DNA of 64,000 nucleotides, taken from positions 1 to 64,000 of the forward strand of contig JADZAI010000087.1 of the NCBI GenBank assembly GCA_020852655.1, in the 5' to 3' direction. Numbering within the stretch: the stretch's first letter is position 1; the number at the start of each line of letters is the position of its first letter. Shown in pieces: positions 32,416 to 42,575 of this stretch. A program made the translations under genes and the position numbers. The stretch is from Alphaproteobacteria bacterium (GTDB lineage Bacteria > Pseudomonadota > Alphaproteobacteria > Micropepsales > Micropepsaceae). The notes under the pieces were generated by a model. That model made no database searches, was not told the origin of the DNA, and saw nothing but the letters and a program-made list of their open reading frames with translations.

Positions 32416-33985
32416 GCGCCATCCGGGTTGCCGCCTGGACCGGCTTCAGCAGCGAATGCCCGGTCATCTCGGTCGGCTTCTGGATGCCGAGCATGTCGAG
32501 GATCGTCGGCGCGAGATCGGCGAGCTTGCCGTCGGCCAGCGATACGGGCTTGGGCAGCACCTTGCCGTTGACCAGCACCAGCGGCACGTCGAGCGTCGTA
32601 TGCGCCGTGTGCGGTTCGCCGGTCTCGGGGTCGACCATCATTTCGACATTGCCGTGGTCGGCCGTCACCAGCAGGACGCCGCCGGCGCCTTCGACCGCGG
32701 CGCGCAGGCGTGCGAGGCAGGCATCGACCGCCTCCACCGCCTTGATTGCGGCCGGCATCACGCCCGAATGGCCGACCTGGTCGGCATTCGCATAGTTGAC
32801 GACGATGACGTCGAACGTGCCGGCCCGGATCGCCTCGACCAGCGCGTCGGTGACTTCGGGCGCCGACATCTCGGGCTTCAGATCGTAGGTGCGCACCTTG
32901 GGCGATGGGATAAGCACACGCTCCTCGCCGTCGAACACGAGCTCGCGCCCGCCGTTGAAGAAGAAGGTGACGTGGGCGTATTTCTCGGTCTCGGCGATAC
33001 GAAGCTGCTTCAGCCCGGCCTTCGCCAGCACTTCACCCAGCGCGTTCGGGACATCCTGCGGCGGGAAGAGGCTCGGCATCAGCGCCGCGATCGCCTTGGA
33101 ATACTCCGCCATGCCCGCCGCCGCCGCGAAGCGCACGACACGCGAGCGCGCAAAGCCGTCAAAGGCGGGGTCGAGCAGGGCGGTCATGATCTGGCGCGCG
33201 CGGTCCGAGCGGAAATTGGCCATGACGACGCCGTCGCCGTCCTGCATGCCGGGGTAGCCGTCGATCACCGCAGGCTCGACAAACTCGTCCGTCACATCCT
33301 TGGCGTAGGCCGCTTCGACCGCCGCTTCGGGCGTCGCGAAATGCGGGCCGGTCGCCGCGACCATCGCTTCATAGGCCGGTCCAACACGCTCCCAGCGCTT
33401 GTCGCGGTCCATGGCGTAGAAGCGCCCGCCGGCGGTGCCGGACTTGGCGCTGTCCATCACGGTGCCGGCCGTGGTGCGGAACTCGGCGAGATAGGTCAGC
33501 GCGCTCTTCGGCGGCACGTCGCGTCCGTCGAAGAAGGCGTGGATCCAGACCTTCAGCCCGGCCTCGACGCCGGCCTTGGCCAGCGCCAGCACGTGATCCT
33601 GATGGCTGTGTACGCCGCCCGGCGACAGCAGGCCGAGCACATGCAGGGCGCCGCCCCGGGCCTTGGTCTTTGCGATGACGTCGACCAGCACCGGGTTGCG
33701 GGCCAGCGATCCGTCCTCGATCGCGTTGCCGATCCGGTCGAGATCCTGCACCAGCACGCGGCCGCCGCCGATATTCATGTGGCCGACTTCGGAATTGCCC
33801 ATCTGGCCGACCGGCAGGCCCACGGCGGGGCCGCTGGTCTTCAGGAAGGCCGTCGGGCCCTCCTCGAACATGCGCCGATAGGTCGGAAGATTCGCCTGCG
33901 CCAGCGCATTCGCCTCGCGCTCCTTGCGATAGCCCCAGCCATCGAGGATGCACAGCACGACGGGGCGGGGGTGCGAGGAACTCAT
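32402..33985 (-). CDS. gpmI: 2,3-bisphosphoglycerate-independent phosphoglycerate mutase
   Basis: The 527-residue Mn-dependent enzyme interconverts 3- and 2-phosphoglycerate. Metal and catalytic positions are LCILDGWGYRKERE, the phosphoserine segment MGNSEVGHMNIGGGR, ISGRDVPP-like DGRDVPPKSA, YANADQVGHSG, and LVTADHGNVEMM. Length is normal. The start at 33985 is preferred; the frame extends upstream to 34036. It belongs to the nadD-rsfS-rlmH-gpmI-envC-ctpA run. Confidence 0.97.
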   Translation of the reverse strand: MSSSHPRPVVLCILDGWGYRKEREANALAQANLPTYRRMFEEGPTAFLKTSGPAVGLPVGQMGNSEVGHMNIGGGRVLVQDLDRIGNAIEDGSLARNPVLVDVIAKTKARGGALHVLGLLSPGGVHSHQDHVLALAKAGVEAGLKVWIHAFFDGRDVPPKSALTYLAEFRTTAGTVMDSAKSGTAGGRFYAMDRDKRWERVGPAYEAMVAATGPHFATPEAAVEAAYAKDVTDEFVEPAVIDGYPGMQDGDGVVMANFRSDRARQIMTALLDPAFDGFARSRVVRFAAAAGMAEYSKAIAALMPSLFPPQDVPNALGEVLAKAGLKQLRIAETEKYAHVTFFFNGGRELVFDGEERVLIPSPKVRTYDLKPEMSAPEVTDALVEAIRAGTFDVIVVNYANADQVGHSGVMPAAIKAVEAVDACLARLRAAVEGAGGVLLVTADHGNVEMMVDPETGEPHTAHTTLDVPLVLVNGKVLPKPVSLADGKLADLAPTILDMLGIQKPTEMTGHSLLKPVQAATRMAHEAA

Positions 33986-34056
33986 TGTCTGTCCGGTCGG
34001 ATGGGCCATGAGGGCAACATAGGAATGGGGCGGCACCGTGTCACCGATGGAATCCC

Positions 34057-34503
34057 CTAGGACCGGTGATAGGGATGGTCCGTCAGGATGGTGACTGCCC
34101 GGTAAATCTGTTCGGCCGCCATGACGCGGACCAGCATGTGCGGCCAGGTCGCCCGGCCGAAGGCGAGGGTCTGGCGCGCGGCGGCCTTGACCTCAGGCGG
34201 CAGGCCGTCGGCGGCGCCGATGGCAAAGCAGAGCGCCGGCACGCCGCCCTCCAGGTGCCTGCGGATGCGGCTTGCCAGTTCCAGGCTGGAGAGATTGTCG
34301 CCGTGCTCGTCGAAGGCGATGACGACCCCGCCTTTCGGCACATGGCGCAGATGGTCCAGCTTGCGCTCGTCGATCTCGACAAGGCTCGCCTCGCTGAGGC
34401 CGATCCGCCGCCCGGCGGCGCCGGCGCGGCCCAGATACTCGCGGGCCTGTGCGGTTTCCGGTGCACCGGCAGCGCGGCCGCCCGCCAGCAGCAGGATCTT
34501 CAA
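34057..34503 (-). CDS. rlmH: 23S rRNA (pseudouridine1915-N3)-methyltransferase
   Basis: The 148-residue SPOUT methyltransferase modifies pseudouridine 1915 in helix 69 of 23S rRNA. It carries GGVVIAFDEHGDNLSSLELASRI, FAIGAADGLPPEV (the knot glycine loop), and MLVRVMAAEQIYRAVTILTDHPYH, all conserved. The TTG start at 34503 overlaps the rsfS stop (TTGA); upstream codons give an unrelated tail. Its neighbours rsfS and nadD are typical. Confidence 0.94.
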   Translation of the reverse strand: MKILLLAGGRAAGAPETAQAREYLGRAGAAGRRIGLSEASLVEIDERKLDHLRHVPKGGVVIAFDEHGDNLSSLELASRIRRHLEGGVPALCFAIGAADGLPPEVKAAARQTLAFGRATWPHMLVRVMAAEQIYRAVTILTDHPYHRS

Positions 34504-35054
34504 GAAGCCGCGGCCTGCTTCGGGGCCGAGTCCCACATGGCTTCGAGGTTGTAGTAGGTGCGGACTTCGGGGCGGAACAGGTGCACGACGACGTCGCCGC
34601 AGTCGATGATCGCCCAGTCGCCCGCCTTCTCGCCCTCTACCACGGCCCGGCCGAAGCCGTCGGCCTTCACGCGCTCGGCGAGATGGTCGGCCGTCGCGGC
34701 GACATGGCGTGCCGAACGGCCCGACGCGATCACGATCACGTCGGCATAGTCGGCCCGGCCCTCCAGATCGATGGTCACGATCTCCTCGGCCTTGTCGTCC
34801 TCGAGCTGCGCCAGCACGGCCTTCAACAGGGGCTCGTGCCCCTTCGCCTTCTTCGGCCTGGCCGGCGCCGGGGCCTTGATCGCCTCCGCCGCCAGTTCCG
34901 GGGTTTTCGCGGCCTTAGCGGCGCGCTTCGCCTTGCGCTCGGCGGTCTTCGTGGTGCCGGCGGCCGGCTTGGCGGCGGATTTCCGGGGCGGCGCCTTCGG
35001 GGTCTTTGCAGCGGGCAGGGGTCTCGGGCTCCTCAACGAACGGTTAAGCGCCAC
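34500..35054 (-). CDS. rsfS: Ribosomal silencing factor with basic N-terminal tail
   Basis: The C-terminal 115 residues are RsfS (DUF143): LLKAVLAQLEDDKAEEIVTI, ADYADVIVIASGRSARHVAA, GDWAIIDCGDVVVHLF and YYNLEAMW. RsfS binds L14 and blocks joining of the ribosomal subunits in starvation. The N-terminal 65 or so residues are Lys/Ala/Pro-rich, histone-like. No ATG exists in that region; GTG at 35054 is used here, with TTG at 35036 another option, so the exact start is uncertain. It sits 4 bases after nadD and overlaps rlmH. Confidence 0.88.
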   Translation of the reverse strand: MALNRSLRSPRPLPAAKTPKAPPRKSAAKPAAGTTKTAERKAKRAAKAAKTPELAAEAIKAPAPARPKKAKGHEPLLKAVLAQLEDDKAEEIVTIDLEGRADYADVIVIASGRSARHVAATADHLAERVKADGFGRAVVEGEKAGDWAIIDCGDVVVHLFRPEVRTYYNLEAMWDSAPKQAAAS

Positions 35055-35058
35055 CCTA

Positions 35059-35691
35059 TCACGCGCGCTGAATCGGCCAAAGGCCGCGCGCCCGGATATC
35101 GGTCGATGACGAGGCGTCGAGGCGCTCTTCCAGATAGGTCCAGGCCGGTGCCGCCAGCGCCGGCAACAATGCCGCGTCGGCGGCATCGATGCGCCAATCG
35201 GCGAAACGCCGGGCGGCGGGCGATGCCAGCGCCTTCATCGCATAGCCGGGACGGGCGACGACCGCGATCGGCATCGTGCGGAAGATGTCGCGCCAGTCGC
35301 GCCAGCGGTGGAAAGCCGCGAGATTGTCGCCGCCCATAATCCAGACGAAGGATATTTGCGGAAACAGCCGCACGACTGCCTTCAGCGTATCGGCGGTGAA
35401 GCGCGTCCCGAGATAGCTCTCCAGCGTCGTCACCTGGATGCGCGGGTGGTTTTCCAGCGCGATCGAGGCGCGCAGCCGCTGGTCCAGCGGCGCCAGGGCA
35501 CGGCCGTCCTTCAGCGGGTTTCCGGGCGTGACGAGCCACCACACGGCGTCCAGCCGCAACCGGCGCAGGGCGATCTGGCTGGCATGCAGATGCCCGGCAT
35601 GGGGCGGGTTGAACGAACCGCCGAACAGGCCGATCCGCGGCCGTGACGGGGGCACAAGGGCCCGGCTGACCAAGCGTTTCGGGGACGGCAC
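35059..35691 (-). CDS. nadD: Nicotinate-nucleotide adenylyltransferase
   Basis: The 210-residue enzyme makes deamido-NAD from nicotinate mononucleotide and ATP. The nucleotidyltransferase motif is IGLFGGSFNPPHAGHLHASQ; then WWLVTPGNPLKDGR, SFVWIMGGDNLAAFHRWRDW, and the C-terminal SSSTDIRARG (ISSTxIR type). It is followed by rsfS at 4 bases. Genes upstream in the run, proA, proB and obgE, are separated by two small plus-strand genes. Confidence 0.95.
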   Translation of the reverse strand: MPSPKRLVSRALVPPSRPRIGLFGGSFNPPHAGHLHASQIALRRLRLDAVWWLVTPGNPLKDGRALAPLDQRLRASIALENHPRIQVTTLESYLGTRFTADTLKAVVRLFPQISFVWIMGGDNLAAFHRWRDWRDIFRTMPIAVVARPGYAMKALASPAARRFADWRIDAADAALLPALAAPAWTYLEERLDASSSTDIRARGLWPIQRA

Positions 35692-35843
35692 GTCTTTATG
35701 CTCAGACTGTAGATTTATGCCTCTCCGTGGCCCGGCGTCATGCGAATGTCAAACGGGCGCTGCGCCATTCGGCCGCAATGTCCTGGGCTGACTTCCGCCC
35801 GTCGAACGGCGATAAGGCAGGCATACATTCAGGAGAGACAGAA

Positions 35844-36233
35844 ATGCGCATTCGCTATGGTTCGGCCCTCGCGGCCCTCGTTCTCGCGGCCGGCCTCACG
35901 GCGTGTGGTGGCGGCGGCTCCGAGTTCAAGAGCAAGATGAGCGAGATGTGCACCAAGGACGGCGGCAAGATCGAAGGCCTCGGCGAAGTCGATTGCGCCT
36001 GCGCCGTGGATATCATGGACGCCAAGCTCGATGGCGACACCAAGGCGTTCCTGCTGAAGATGCTCAAGGTCAAGGAAGCGGTCGAGAAGGACCCGGCCAA
36101 GGCGGCTGACGCCATGAAGGAAGCCGGTATCGATCCGACTAACCCCGACTCCATGAAGAAGATGGAGGAGATGGGCAAGAAGGCCGAAGGCGTCGACACC
36201 GAAATCCGCGAGAAGTGCACGAAGAAGAGCTGA
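35844..36233 (+). CDS. Small Cys-rich lipoprotein of unknown function
   Basis: The 129-residue protein begins with a lipoprotein signal ending LTAC (lipid-attached Cys21) and a Gly-rich linker. The mature part has Cys36, a Cys-Ala-Cys at 51-53 (GEVDCACAVDIMDA) and a Cys near the C-terminus (REKCTKKS). Met and Lys are abundant. The start at 35844 has AGGAGA 7 bases upstream. The neighbouring gene at 36372 has the same Cys layout. The function is unknown; an envelope location is likely. Confidence 0.8.
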   Translation: MRIRYGSALAALVLAAGLTACGGGGSEFKSKMSEMCTKDGGKIEGLGEVDCACAVDIMDAKLDGDTKAFLLKMLKVKEAVEKDPAKAADAMKEAGIDPTNPDSMKKMEEMGKKAEGVDTEIREKCTKKS

Positions 36234-36253
36234 GGCCTACGCGCTTCAGGTCG

Positions 36254-36282
36254 GAAGGCCGCGGGCACCGCCCGCGGCCTTC
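36254..36282 (+). terminator. Intrinsic terminator after the Cys-rich lipoprotein gene
   Basis: GAAGGCCGCGGGC (36254-36266) and GCCCGCGGCCTTC (36270-36282) form a perfect 13-bp stem with a 3-base loop, followed by GTATTT. It lies 20 bases after the stop codon. Confidence 0.7.
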
Positions 36283-36371
36283 GTATTTCCGGATCGCTAA
36301 ATTTGTCGGCAGCGCGTAAGCGCGGCCCTCACCGTTCAAGGCCATCCTCGCCCCGGATTTGAGGGGCTGCC

Positions 36372-36746
36372 ATGAATATTCCGACGCTGATCGGTATCGG
36401 TGTCGCCGCGCTCGGCGTCGTCTTTACGGTCGGGTACAAGCTATCCCTGTCGGATGCGCATGCGGCCGAGACGGAATTCGTGACGGGCATGGCGGCGCAA
36501 TGCGAACGCGCCCCGGGAACGACGGCCGATAGCTGTGCCTGCCTCGCACGCGCCCTCGACGATCATCTGGATGACGCTACCAAGCTCACAATGACGACCA
36601 TATTCCGCAGCGTCCACGACGGCGTCGTCGACGAGCGCGCCAAGGGGGAATTGCTGGCGGCCGGCGTCACGCCCGCTCAGGTCAAGGCGGCGCAGACCCG
36701 TGTGAAGGGCGCGATGCGGTCGGCGATCGCGAGCTGCGCCGGCTGA
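36372..36746 (+). CDS. Small secreted or anchored Cys-Ala-Cys protein
   Basis: The 124-residue protein has an N-terminal hydrophobic helix (about residues 5-23) that may be a signal or anchor, then Cys44, the Cys-Ala-Cys pair at 55-57 (ADSCACLARALDD) and a Cys in the last five residues. This arrangement, including the following [LD]D..TK stretch, matches the lipoprotein 140 bases upstream. The two are probably distant paralogues. The function is unknown. It is convergent with proA, with a 3-base gap. Confidence 0.7.
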   Translation: MNIPTLIGIGVAALGVVFTVGYKLSLSDAHAAETEFVTGMAAQCERAPGTTADSCACLARALDDHLDDATKLTMTTIFRSVHDGVVDERAKGELLAAGVTPAQVKAAQTRVKGAMRSAIASCAG

Positions 36747-36749
36747 CGA

Positions 36750-38024
36750 TCAGGGGCGGATCTGGCCCGTCCCGCGCACGACCGTCTTGTAGGAGGTGAG
36801 TTCCGCCGCGGCGACGGGGCCGCGGGCGTGCAGCTTGCCTGTCGCGATGCCGATCTCGGCGCCGAAACCGAACTCCCCGCCGTCGGCGAACTGGGTCGAG
36901 GCGTTCCACAGCACGATGGCGCTGTCGACTCGGCTCAGGAACGCCTCCGCCGCCGCGGCGTCTTCGGTGATGATCGCGTCGGTATGCTGGGTGCCGCAGG
37001 CGGCGATATGGGCGATTGCGGCGTCGAGCCCGTCGACGGCCTTCATGTTGGCGATGGCGTCGAGATGTTCGGTGCGCCAGTCCTCTTCGGACCCAGCGGT
37101 GATGCGCGGGTCGAGCGCCATGACGGCGCCGTCGCCGCGGATGGCGCAGCCTGCGTCGAGCAGGTCGCGGGCGATGTCCGCGCCGATGCTGCCCAGAACG
37201 GCACGGTCGACCAGCACCGTCTCGGTCGCGCCGCAGACGCCGGTGCGGCGCAGCTTGGCGTTCCGCACGATGGCGCGGGCCTTCGCCGGGTCGGCGGCGG
37301 CATGGACATAGGTGTGGTTGAGGCCCTCCAGATGCCCGAGCACCGGCACGCGCGCCTCGGCCTGCACGCGCGCCACGAGGCTCTTGCCGCCGCGCGGGAT
37401 GACGAGGTCGAGATTGCCGCCGAGACCGGAGAGGATCGCGCCGACGGCGGCGCGGTCGGCGGTCGGCACGAGCTGGATCGCCGTGGCTGGCAGGCCGGCG
37501 GCGCGCAGGCCCTCGACCATCGCCGCATGCAGCGCCTTCGAACTGTGCAGGCTCTCCGAACCGCCGCGCAGGATCACCGCATTGCCCGAGCGCAGGCACA
37601 GCGCGCCGGCATCGGCCGTCACGTTCGGCCGGCTCTCATAGATGATGCCGATGACGCCCAGCGGCACGCGCACGCGGGCAAAGCGTAACCCGTTCGGTTG
37701 CTGCCACGCCTTGATCACCTCGCCGACAGGATCGGGCAGGGCGGCGATGGCGGCGACGCTGTCGGCGATGCCGGCGACACGCTTCGCGTCCAGCATCAGC
37801 CGGTCGCGCATCGCGCCGGCGAGGTCGCTGGCGGCGGCCATGTCGGACGCGTTGGCGGCGAGGATTGCCGGCGTCGCGGCGCGGATGGCAGCGGCGGCAT
37901 GCTGAAGGGCTTCGGTCCGCTGCTCCGGCGTCGACTGCGCCAGCGCGGTCGCGGCCTGGCGGGCGGAAACGCCCATCTCGGCCATCAGCCGTTCGGTGTC
38001 GGAAATCCGAGTGGGCGCGTTCAT
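36750..38024 (-). CDS. proA: Gamma-glutamyl phosphate reductase
   Basis: The 424-residue enzyme reduces gamma-glutamyl phosphate to glutamate semialdehyde in proline synthesis. It shows the substrate segment ANGLRF-like GLRFARVRVPLGVIGIIYE, LCLRSGNAVILRGGSE, the catalytic Cys in RTGVCGATETVLVD, and FGAEIGIATGKLHARGPVA. Length is normal. It follows proB by 7 bases. Confidence 0.97.
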   Translation of the reverse strand: MNAPTRISDTERLMAEMGVSARQAATALAQSTPEQRTEALQHAAAAIRAATPAILAANASDMAAASDLAGAMRDRLMLDAKRVAGIADSVAAIAALPDPVGEVIKAWQQPNGLRFARVRVPLGVIGIIYESRPNVTADAGALCLRSGNAVILRGGSESLHSSKALHAAMVEGLRAAGLPATAIQLVPTADRAAVGAILSGLGGNLDLVIPRGGKSLVARVQAEARVPVLGHLEGLNHTYVHAAADPAKARAIVRNAKLRRTGVCGATETVLVDRAVLGSIGADIARDLLDAGCAIRGDGAVMALDPRITAGSEEDWRTEHLDAIANMKAVDGLDAAIAHIAACGTQHTDAIITEDAAAAEAFLSRVDSAIVLWNASTQFADGGEFGFGAEIGIATGKLHARGPVAAAELTSYKTVVRGTGQIRP

Positions 38025-38031
38025 GGCGGTC

Positions 38032-40235
<2,204 letters not shown>

Positions 40236-40799
40236 CTAGCGCTTGAACCATTCCCGCTTCATGCGGGTGTCGAGGAAGCGCACGGCGTGGCCGCGGGCCT
40301 TGGAGAAGCGCATGCTTTCCTTGGCATAGCGAAAGCCGAGCTTCGTCATCACCCGGCCCGAGGCATGGTTGTCGGCATAGTGGCCGGATTTCACTTCCGG
40401 TTCGGTGAGTTCGTCGAAGGCGAATTCCAGCGCGGCGCGGGCGGCTTCGGTCGCGAAGCCCTTCCCCCAAAAGGGAACGCCGATCCAGTAGCCCAGATGC
40501 AGCAGCCCGTCGGATTCCCGGTTGAGGCCGACGCAGCCGACCACTTCGCCGTCATGCTCGATGGCGAAGGGGTAGTCGGCGTCCTGTGCCCGGCGATCGT
40601 CGTGGGTGGCGATCCAGCGGGCGGCCTCGCCTTCGGGATAGGGGAAGGGCACGACGTCGAGCATCTTGGCCACGTCGAAGTCGCCGGCGAGCCGCTGTAC
40701 GGTGGGAGCGTCGCTGAGCCGGAAGGAGCGCAGCACCAGCCGTCTGGTCGTCAGTGCACCTATCTCGGGCACCGGTCGGGGGGCGTATTCAACCGCCAT
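40236..40799 (-). CDS. GNAT acetyltransferase (tandem copy 1)
   Basis: The 187-residue protein is a RimJ/RimL-like acetyltransferase with TTRRLVLRSFRLSDAPTV, YWIGVPFWGKGFATEAARAA (motif A) and GHYADNHASGRVMTKLGF (N-x-A-S-G-R-V-x-x-K-x-G-F). Its stop is 70 bases from obgE. It overlaps the second tandem copy by 11 bases, and the two are paralogues. Confidence 0.87.
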   Translation of the reverse strand: MAVEYAPRPVPEIGALTTRRLVLRSFRLSDAPTVQRLAGDFDVAKMLDVVPFPYPEGEAARWIATHDDRRAQDADYPFAIEHDGEVVGCVGLNRESDGLLHLGYWIGVPFWGKGFATEAARAALEFAFDELTEPEVKSGHYADNHASGRVMTKLGFRYAKESMRFSKARGHAVRFLDTRMKREWFKR

Positions 40800-41406
40800 T
40801 GTTTCTTCCTCCTTCGGCCGTGTTCGTCCCGTCCTCGAAGCGTCGCCGAGGCAGGACCATCATGCGGCACAGGACGTCGCAGTCGCGGGCCCTAGAGAAG
40901 CGCGCCAAGTCCTGTGTGTATGTGAAGCCCAGCTTTTTCAGAACGCGGCCGGATGCCGCGTTGTCGGCGAAATGACCTGCTTCGACCTCCTCGAGCCCCA
41001 GCATATCGAAGGCGAAGCCGAGCGCCAGCCACCCGGCCTCCGTCGCGAAACCCCGGCCCCAGTAGAAGCGGCCCAGCCAGTAGCCAAGTTCCGCCGCTTC
41101 CGGGTTCTGCGGATTCGTGCTGATGCCTACCACGCCGATCAGGCCGTCGCTCGTGACAATAGCGAAAGGATAGTCGTTCGGCTTGCCGCCATGGCCGGCG
41201 ACGTGGGTCAGCCAGGAAACGGCGTCTTCGAGCCCATAGGGCCAGGGGGCGCGGCTGAGATTCTTGACGACGCCATAGTCGTTCATCAGTTCGGCGATGC
41301 GGGCGGCGTCCGAAAGGAGCGGGCGTCGGAGCGTGACACGGGCGCCGGCCAGGCGCAGCGAATCGATCTCCGGGATGGCTTTCAACGCCTGGGCTGCAAC
41401 GCTCAT
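40789..41406 (-). CDS. GNAT acetyltransferase (tandem copy 2)
   Basis: The 205-residue RimJ/RimL-like enzyme starts with LAGARVTLRRPLLSDAARIA and has YWLGRFYWGRGFATEAGWLA and GHFADNAASGRVLKKLGF, closely echoing the copy that overlaps it downstream. The start is placed at the ATG at 41406; the frame reaches 41418. The substrate is unknown. The terminator of the rplU-rpmA operon is just upstream. Confidence 0.87.
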   Translation of the reverse strand: MSVAAQALKAIPEIDSLRLAGARVTLRRPLLSDAARIAELMNDYGVVKNLSRAPWPYGLEDAVSWLTHVAGHGGKPNDYPFAIVTSDGLIGVVGISTNPQNPEAAELGYWLGRFYWGRGFATEAGWLALGFAFDMLGLEEVEAGHFADNAASGRVLKKLGFTYTQDLARFSRARDCDVLCRMMVLPRRRFEDGTNTAEGGRNNGG

Positions 41407-41440
41407 CTGAACCCCCAACGGTCTTCAGGCGCGAGGGCAA

Positions 41441-41469
41441 ACGAAAAGGGAGGCGGCGAACCACCTCCC
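41441..41469 (-). terminator. Intrinsic terminator of the rplU-rpmA operon
   Basis: On the minus strand GGGAGG (41464-41469) pairs with CCTCCC (41448-41453) with an inner GG/CC pair, followed by TTTTCGT. It lies 49 bases after rpmA. Confidence 0.75.
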
Positions 41470-41517
41470 TCGCTGGCGGGCCACCCTTAGTCCGGCGGCC
41501 CCTATATGGTGCGCGCC

Positions 41518-41793
41518 TTATTCCGCGGCGATGGCCTTGGCTACCGGCGTGATCGAGACGAATTGGCGATTCTTCCAACCGTTCTTGAACGTCACCTTGC
41601 CCTCGGCGAGCGCATAGAGCGTGTGGTCACGGCCCATGCCGACATTCGTACCGGCATGCCACTGCGTCCCGCGCTGGCGCAGGATGATGTTGCCGGGGAC
41701 GGCGGTCTGGCCGCCGAAAAGCTTCACGCCAAGGCGCTTCGCCTCGGAGTCGCGACCGTTGCGGGATGAACCGCCTGCCTTTTTGTGTGCCAT
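41518..41793 (-). CDS. rpmA: 50S ribosomal protein L27
   Basis: The 91-residue protein begins [20 protein letters not shown] and carries [20 protein letters not shown] and [20 protein letters not shown], all diagnostic of L27. No N-terminal extension needing cleavage is seen, as in most proteobacteria. rplU precedes it by 15 bases. Confidence 0.98.
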   Translation of the reverse strand: MAHKKAGGSSRNGRDSEAKRLGVKLFGGQTAVPGNIILRQRGTQWHAGTNVGMGRDHTLYALAEGKVTFKNGWKNRQFVSITPVAKAIAAE

Positions 41794-41808
41794 TGTCTCT
41801 TAACTCTC

Positions 41809-42123
41809 TCAGGCCGCGATGGACGTGATCTTGACGCGCGTGAACGGCTGGCGATGGCCGTTCTTGCGGCGGTAGTTCTGGCGGCGCTTCTTCTTCACGA
41901 CCAGGATCTTGTCGGCCTTGCCGTGGCCGACGATCTCGCCCTCGACGGTCGCGCCCTGGAGGAACGGCACGCCGAGCTTGGGGGCGCCTTCGCCGCCGCC
42001 GACCATCAGCACCTCGGCGAACGACACCTTGGTGCCCTCCTCGCCGGCCAGCAGCTCGATCGTCACGACCTGGTCCTGGGCGACCTTGTACTGCTTGCCG
42101 CCCGTCTTGATCACCGCATACAT
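41809..42123 (-). CDS. rplU: 50S ribosomal protein L21
   Basis: The 104-residue protein starts MYAVIKTGGKQYKVAQDQ and continues VSFAEVLMVGGGEG and KKRRQNYRRKNGHRQPFTRV, the usual L21 elements. The ATG at 42123 is chosen over a GTG at 42135. It is the first gene of the rplU-rpmA operon. A long inverted-repeat-rich region lies upstream. Confidence 0.97.
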   Translation of the reverse strand: MYAVIKTGGKQYKVAQDQVVTIELLAGEEGTKVSFAEVLMVGGGEGAPKLGVPFLQGATVEGEIVGHGKADKILVVKKKRRQNYRRKNGHRQPFTRVKITSIAA

Positions 42124-42317
42124 CGCATTCACCACATGGGCGCGCCTGGGCGCGCCATCGCATAAAGATGTCGACGGGGCGCGTTGCCGCGCGCGGGCCT
42201 CAGGCCGGGTCCGTCGGGAAGGCGCGCAGATAGACGTCGGCGCCGTCAGCTGTCAAGGAAAACCCCGCCGATCGTGCTGAAAACCGATGGATGCGGATGG
42301 GCTGTCCCCAAAATGAA

Positions 42318-42355
42318 ACGGGGCCGACGCACGAGGGGGATGGCGCCGGCCCCGT
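42318..42355 (-). terminator. Terminator-like hairpin in the rplU leader
   Basis: ACGGGGCCG (42318-42326) pairs with CGGCCCCGT (42347-42355), a 9-bp perfect stem, with the minus-strand continuation TTTCATTTT. It lies about 195 bases before rplU, downstream of a pseudoknot-like segment, and could be an attenuator. Its activity is inferred. Confidence 0.4.
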
Positions 42356-42379
42356 ATTCATTGGACAGACCGTGGCGGG

Positions 42380-42438
42380 GGGAGCCAATGGCAGCCTGTC
42401 AGCTCGATCGGGTCGGGGCTCCCATGTCGCGAGCTGAC
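42380..42438. ncRNA. Possible H-type pseudoknot in the rplU/rlmJ intergenic region
   Basis: Two interleaved perfect stems are present. GGGAGCC (42380-42386) pairs with GGCTCCC (42417-42423), and GTCAGCTCG (42398-42406) pairs with CGAGCTGAC (42430-42438). The interleaved order gives a compact H-type pseudoknot with loops of 11, 10 and 6 bases. Alternative hairpins such as GACCCG-CTGC-CGGGTC (42436-42451) compete. It could be a structured leader RNA; chance in GC-rich DNA is not excluded. Confidence 0.3.
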
Positions 42439-42575
42439 CCGCTGCCGGGTCCGTCGTCCGGTGCTGTGTGCTCCGTGACGAGGATCAAGATAGGCGCAGC
42501 TTCATTGCATGAAAGTGGCGTGAAGATTAAAAGGTCGTCATAATGTAAGCCCATGGAATTGCTGGGAAAATTTGA

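Larger units (their letters stand above)
42124..42575. other. 452-base intergenic region between rplU and rlmJ
   Basis: No protein gene was found here. On the minus strand the region would be the leader of rplU-rpmA; on the plus strand the leader of rlmJ. It is GC-rich with many inverted repeats up to 42455. It becomes AT-rich from about 42480 to 42575 (for example GAAGATTAAAAGG and GGGAAAATTTGAG), where promoters are most likely. No promoter could be placed with confidence. Confidence 0.6.
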
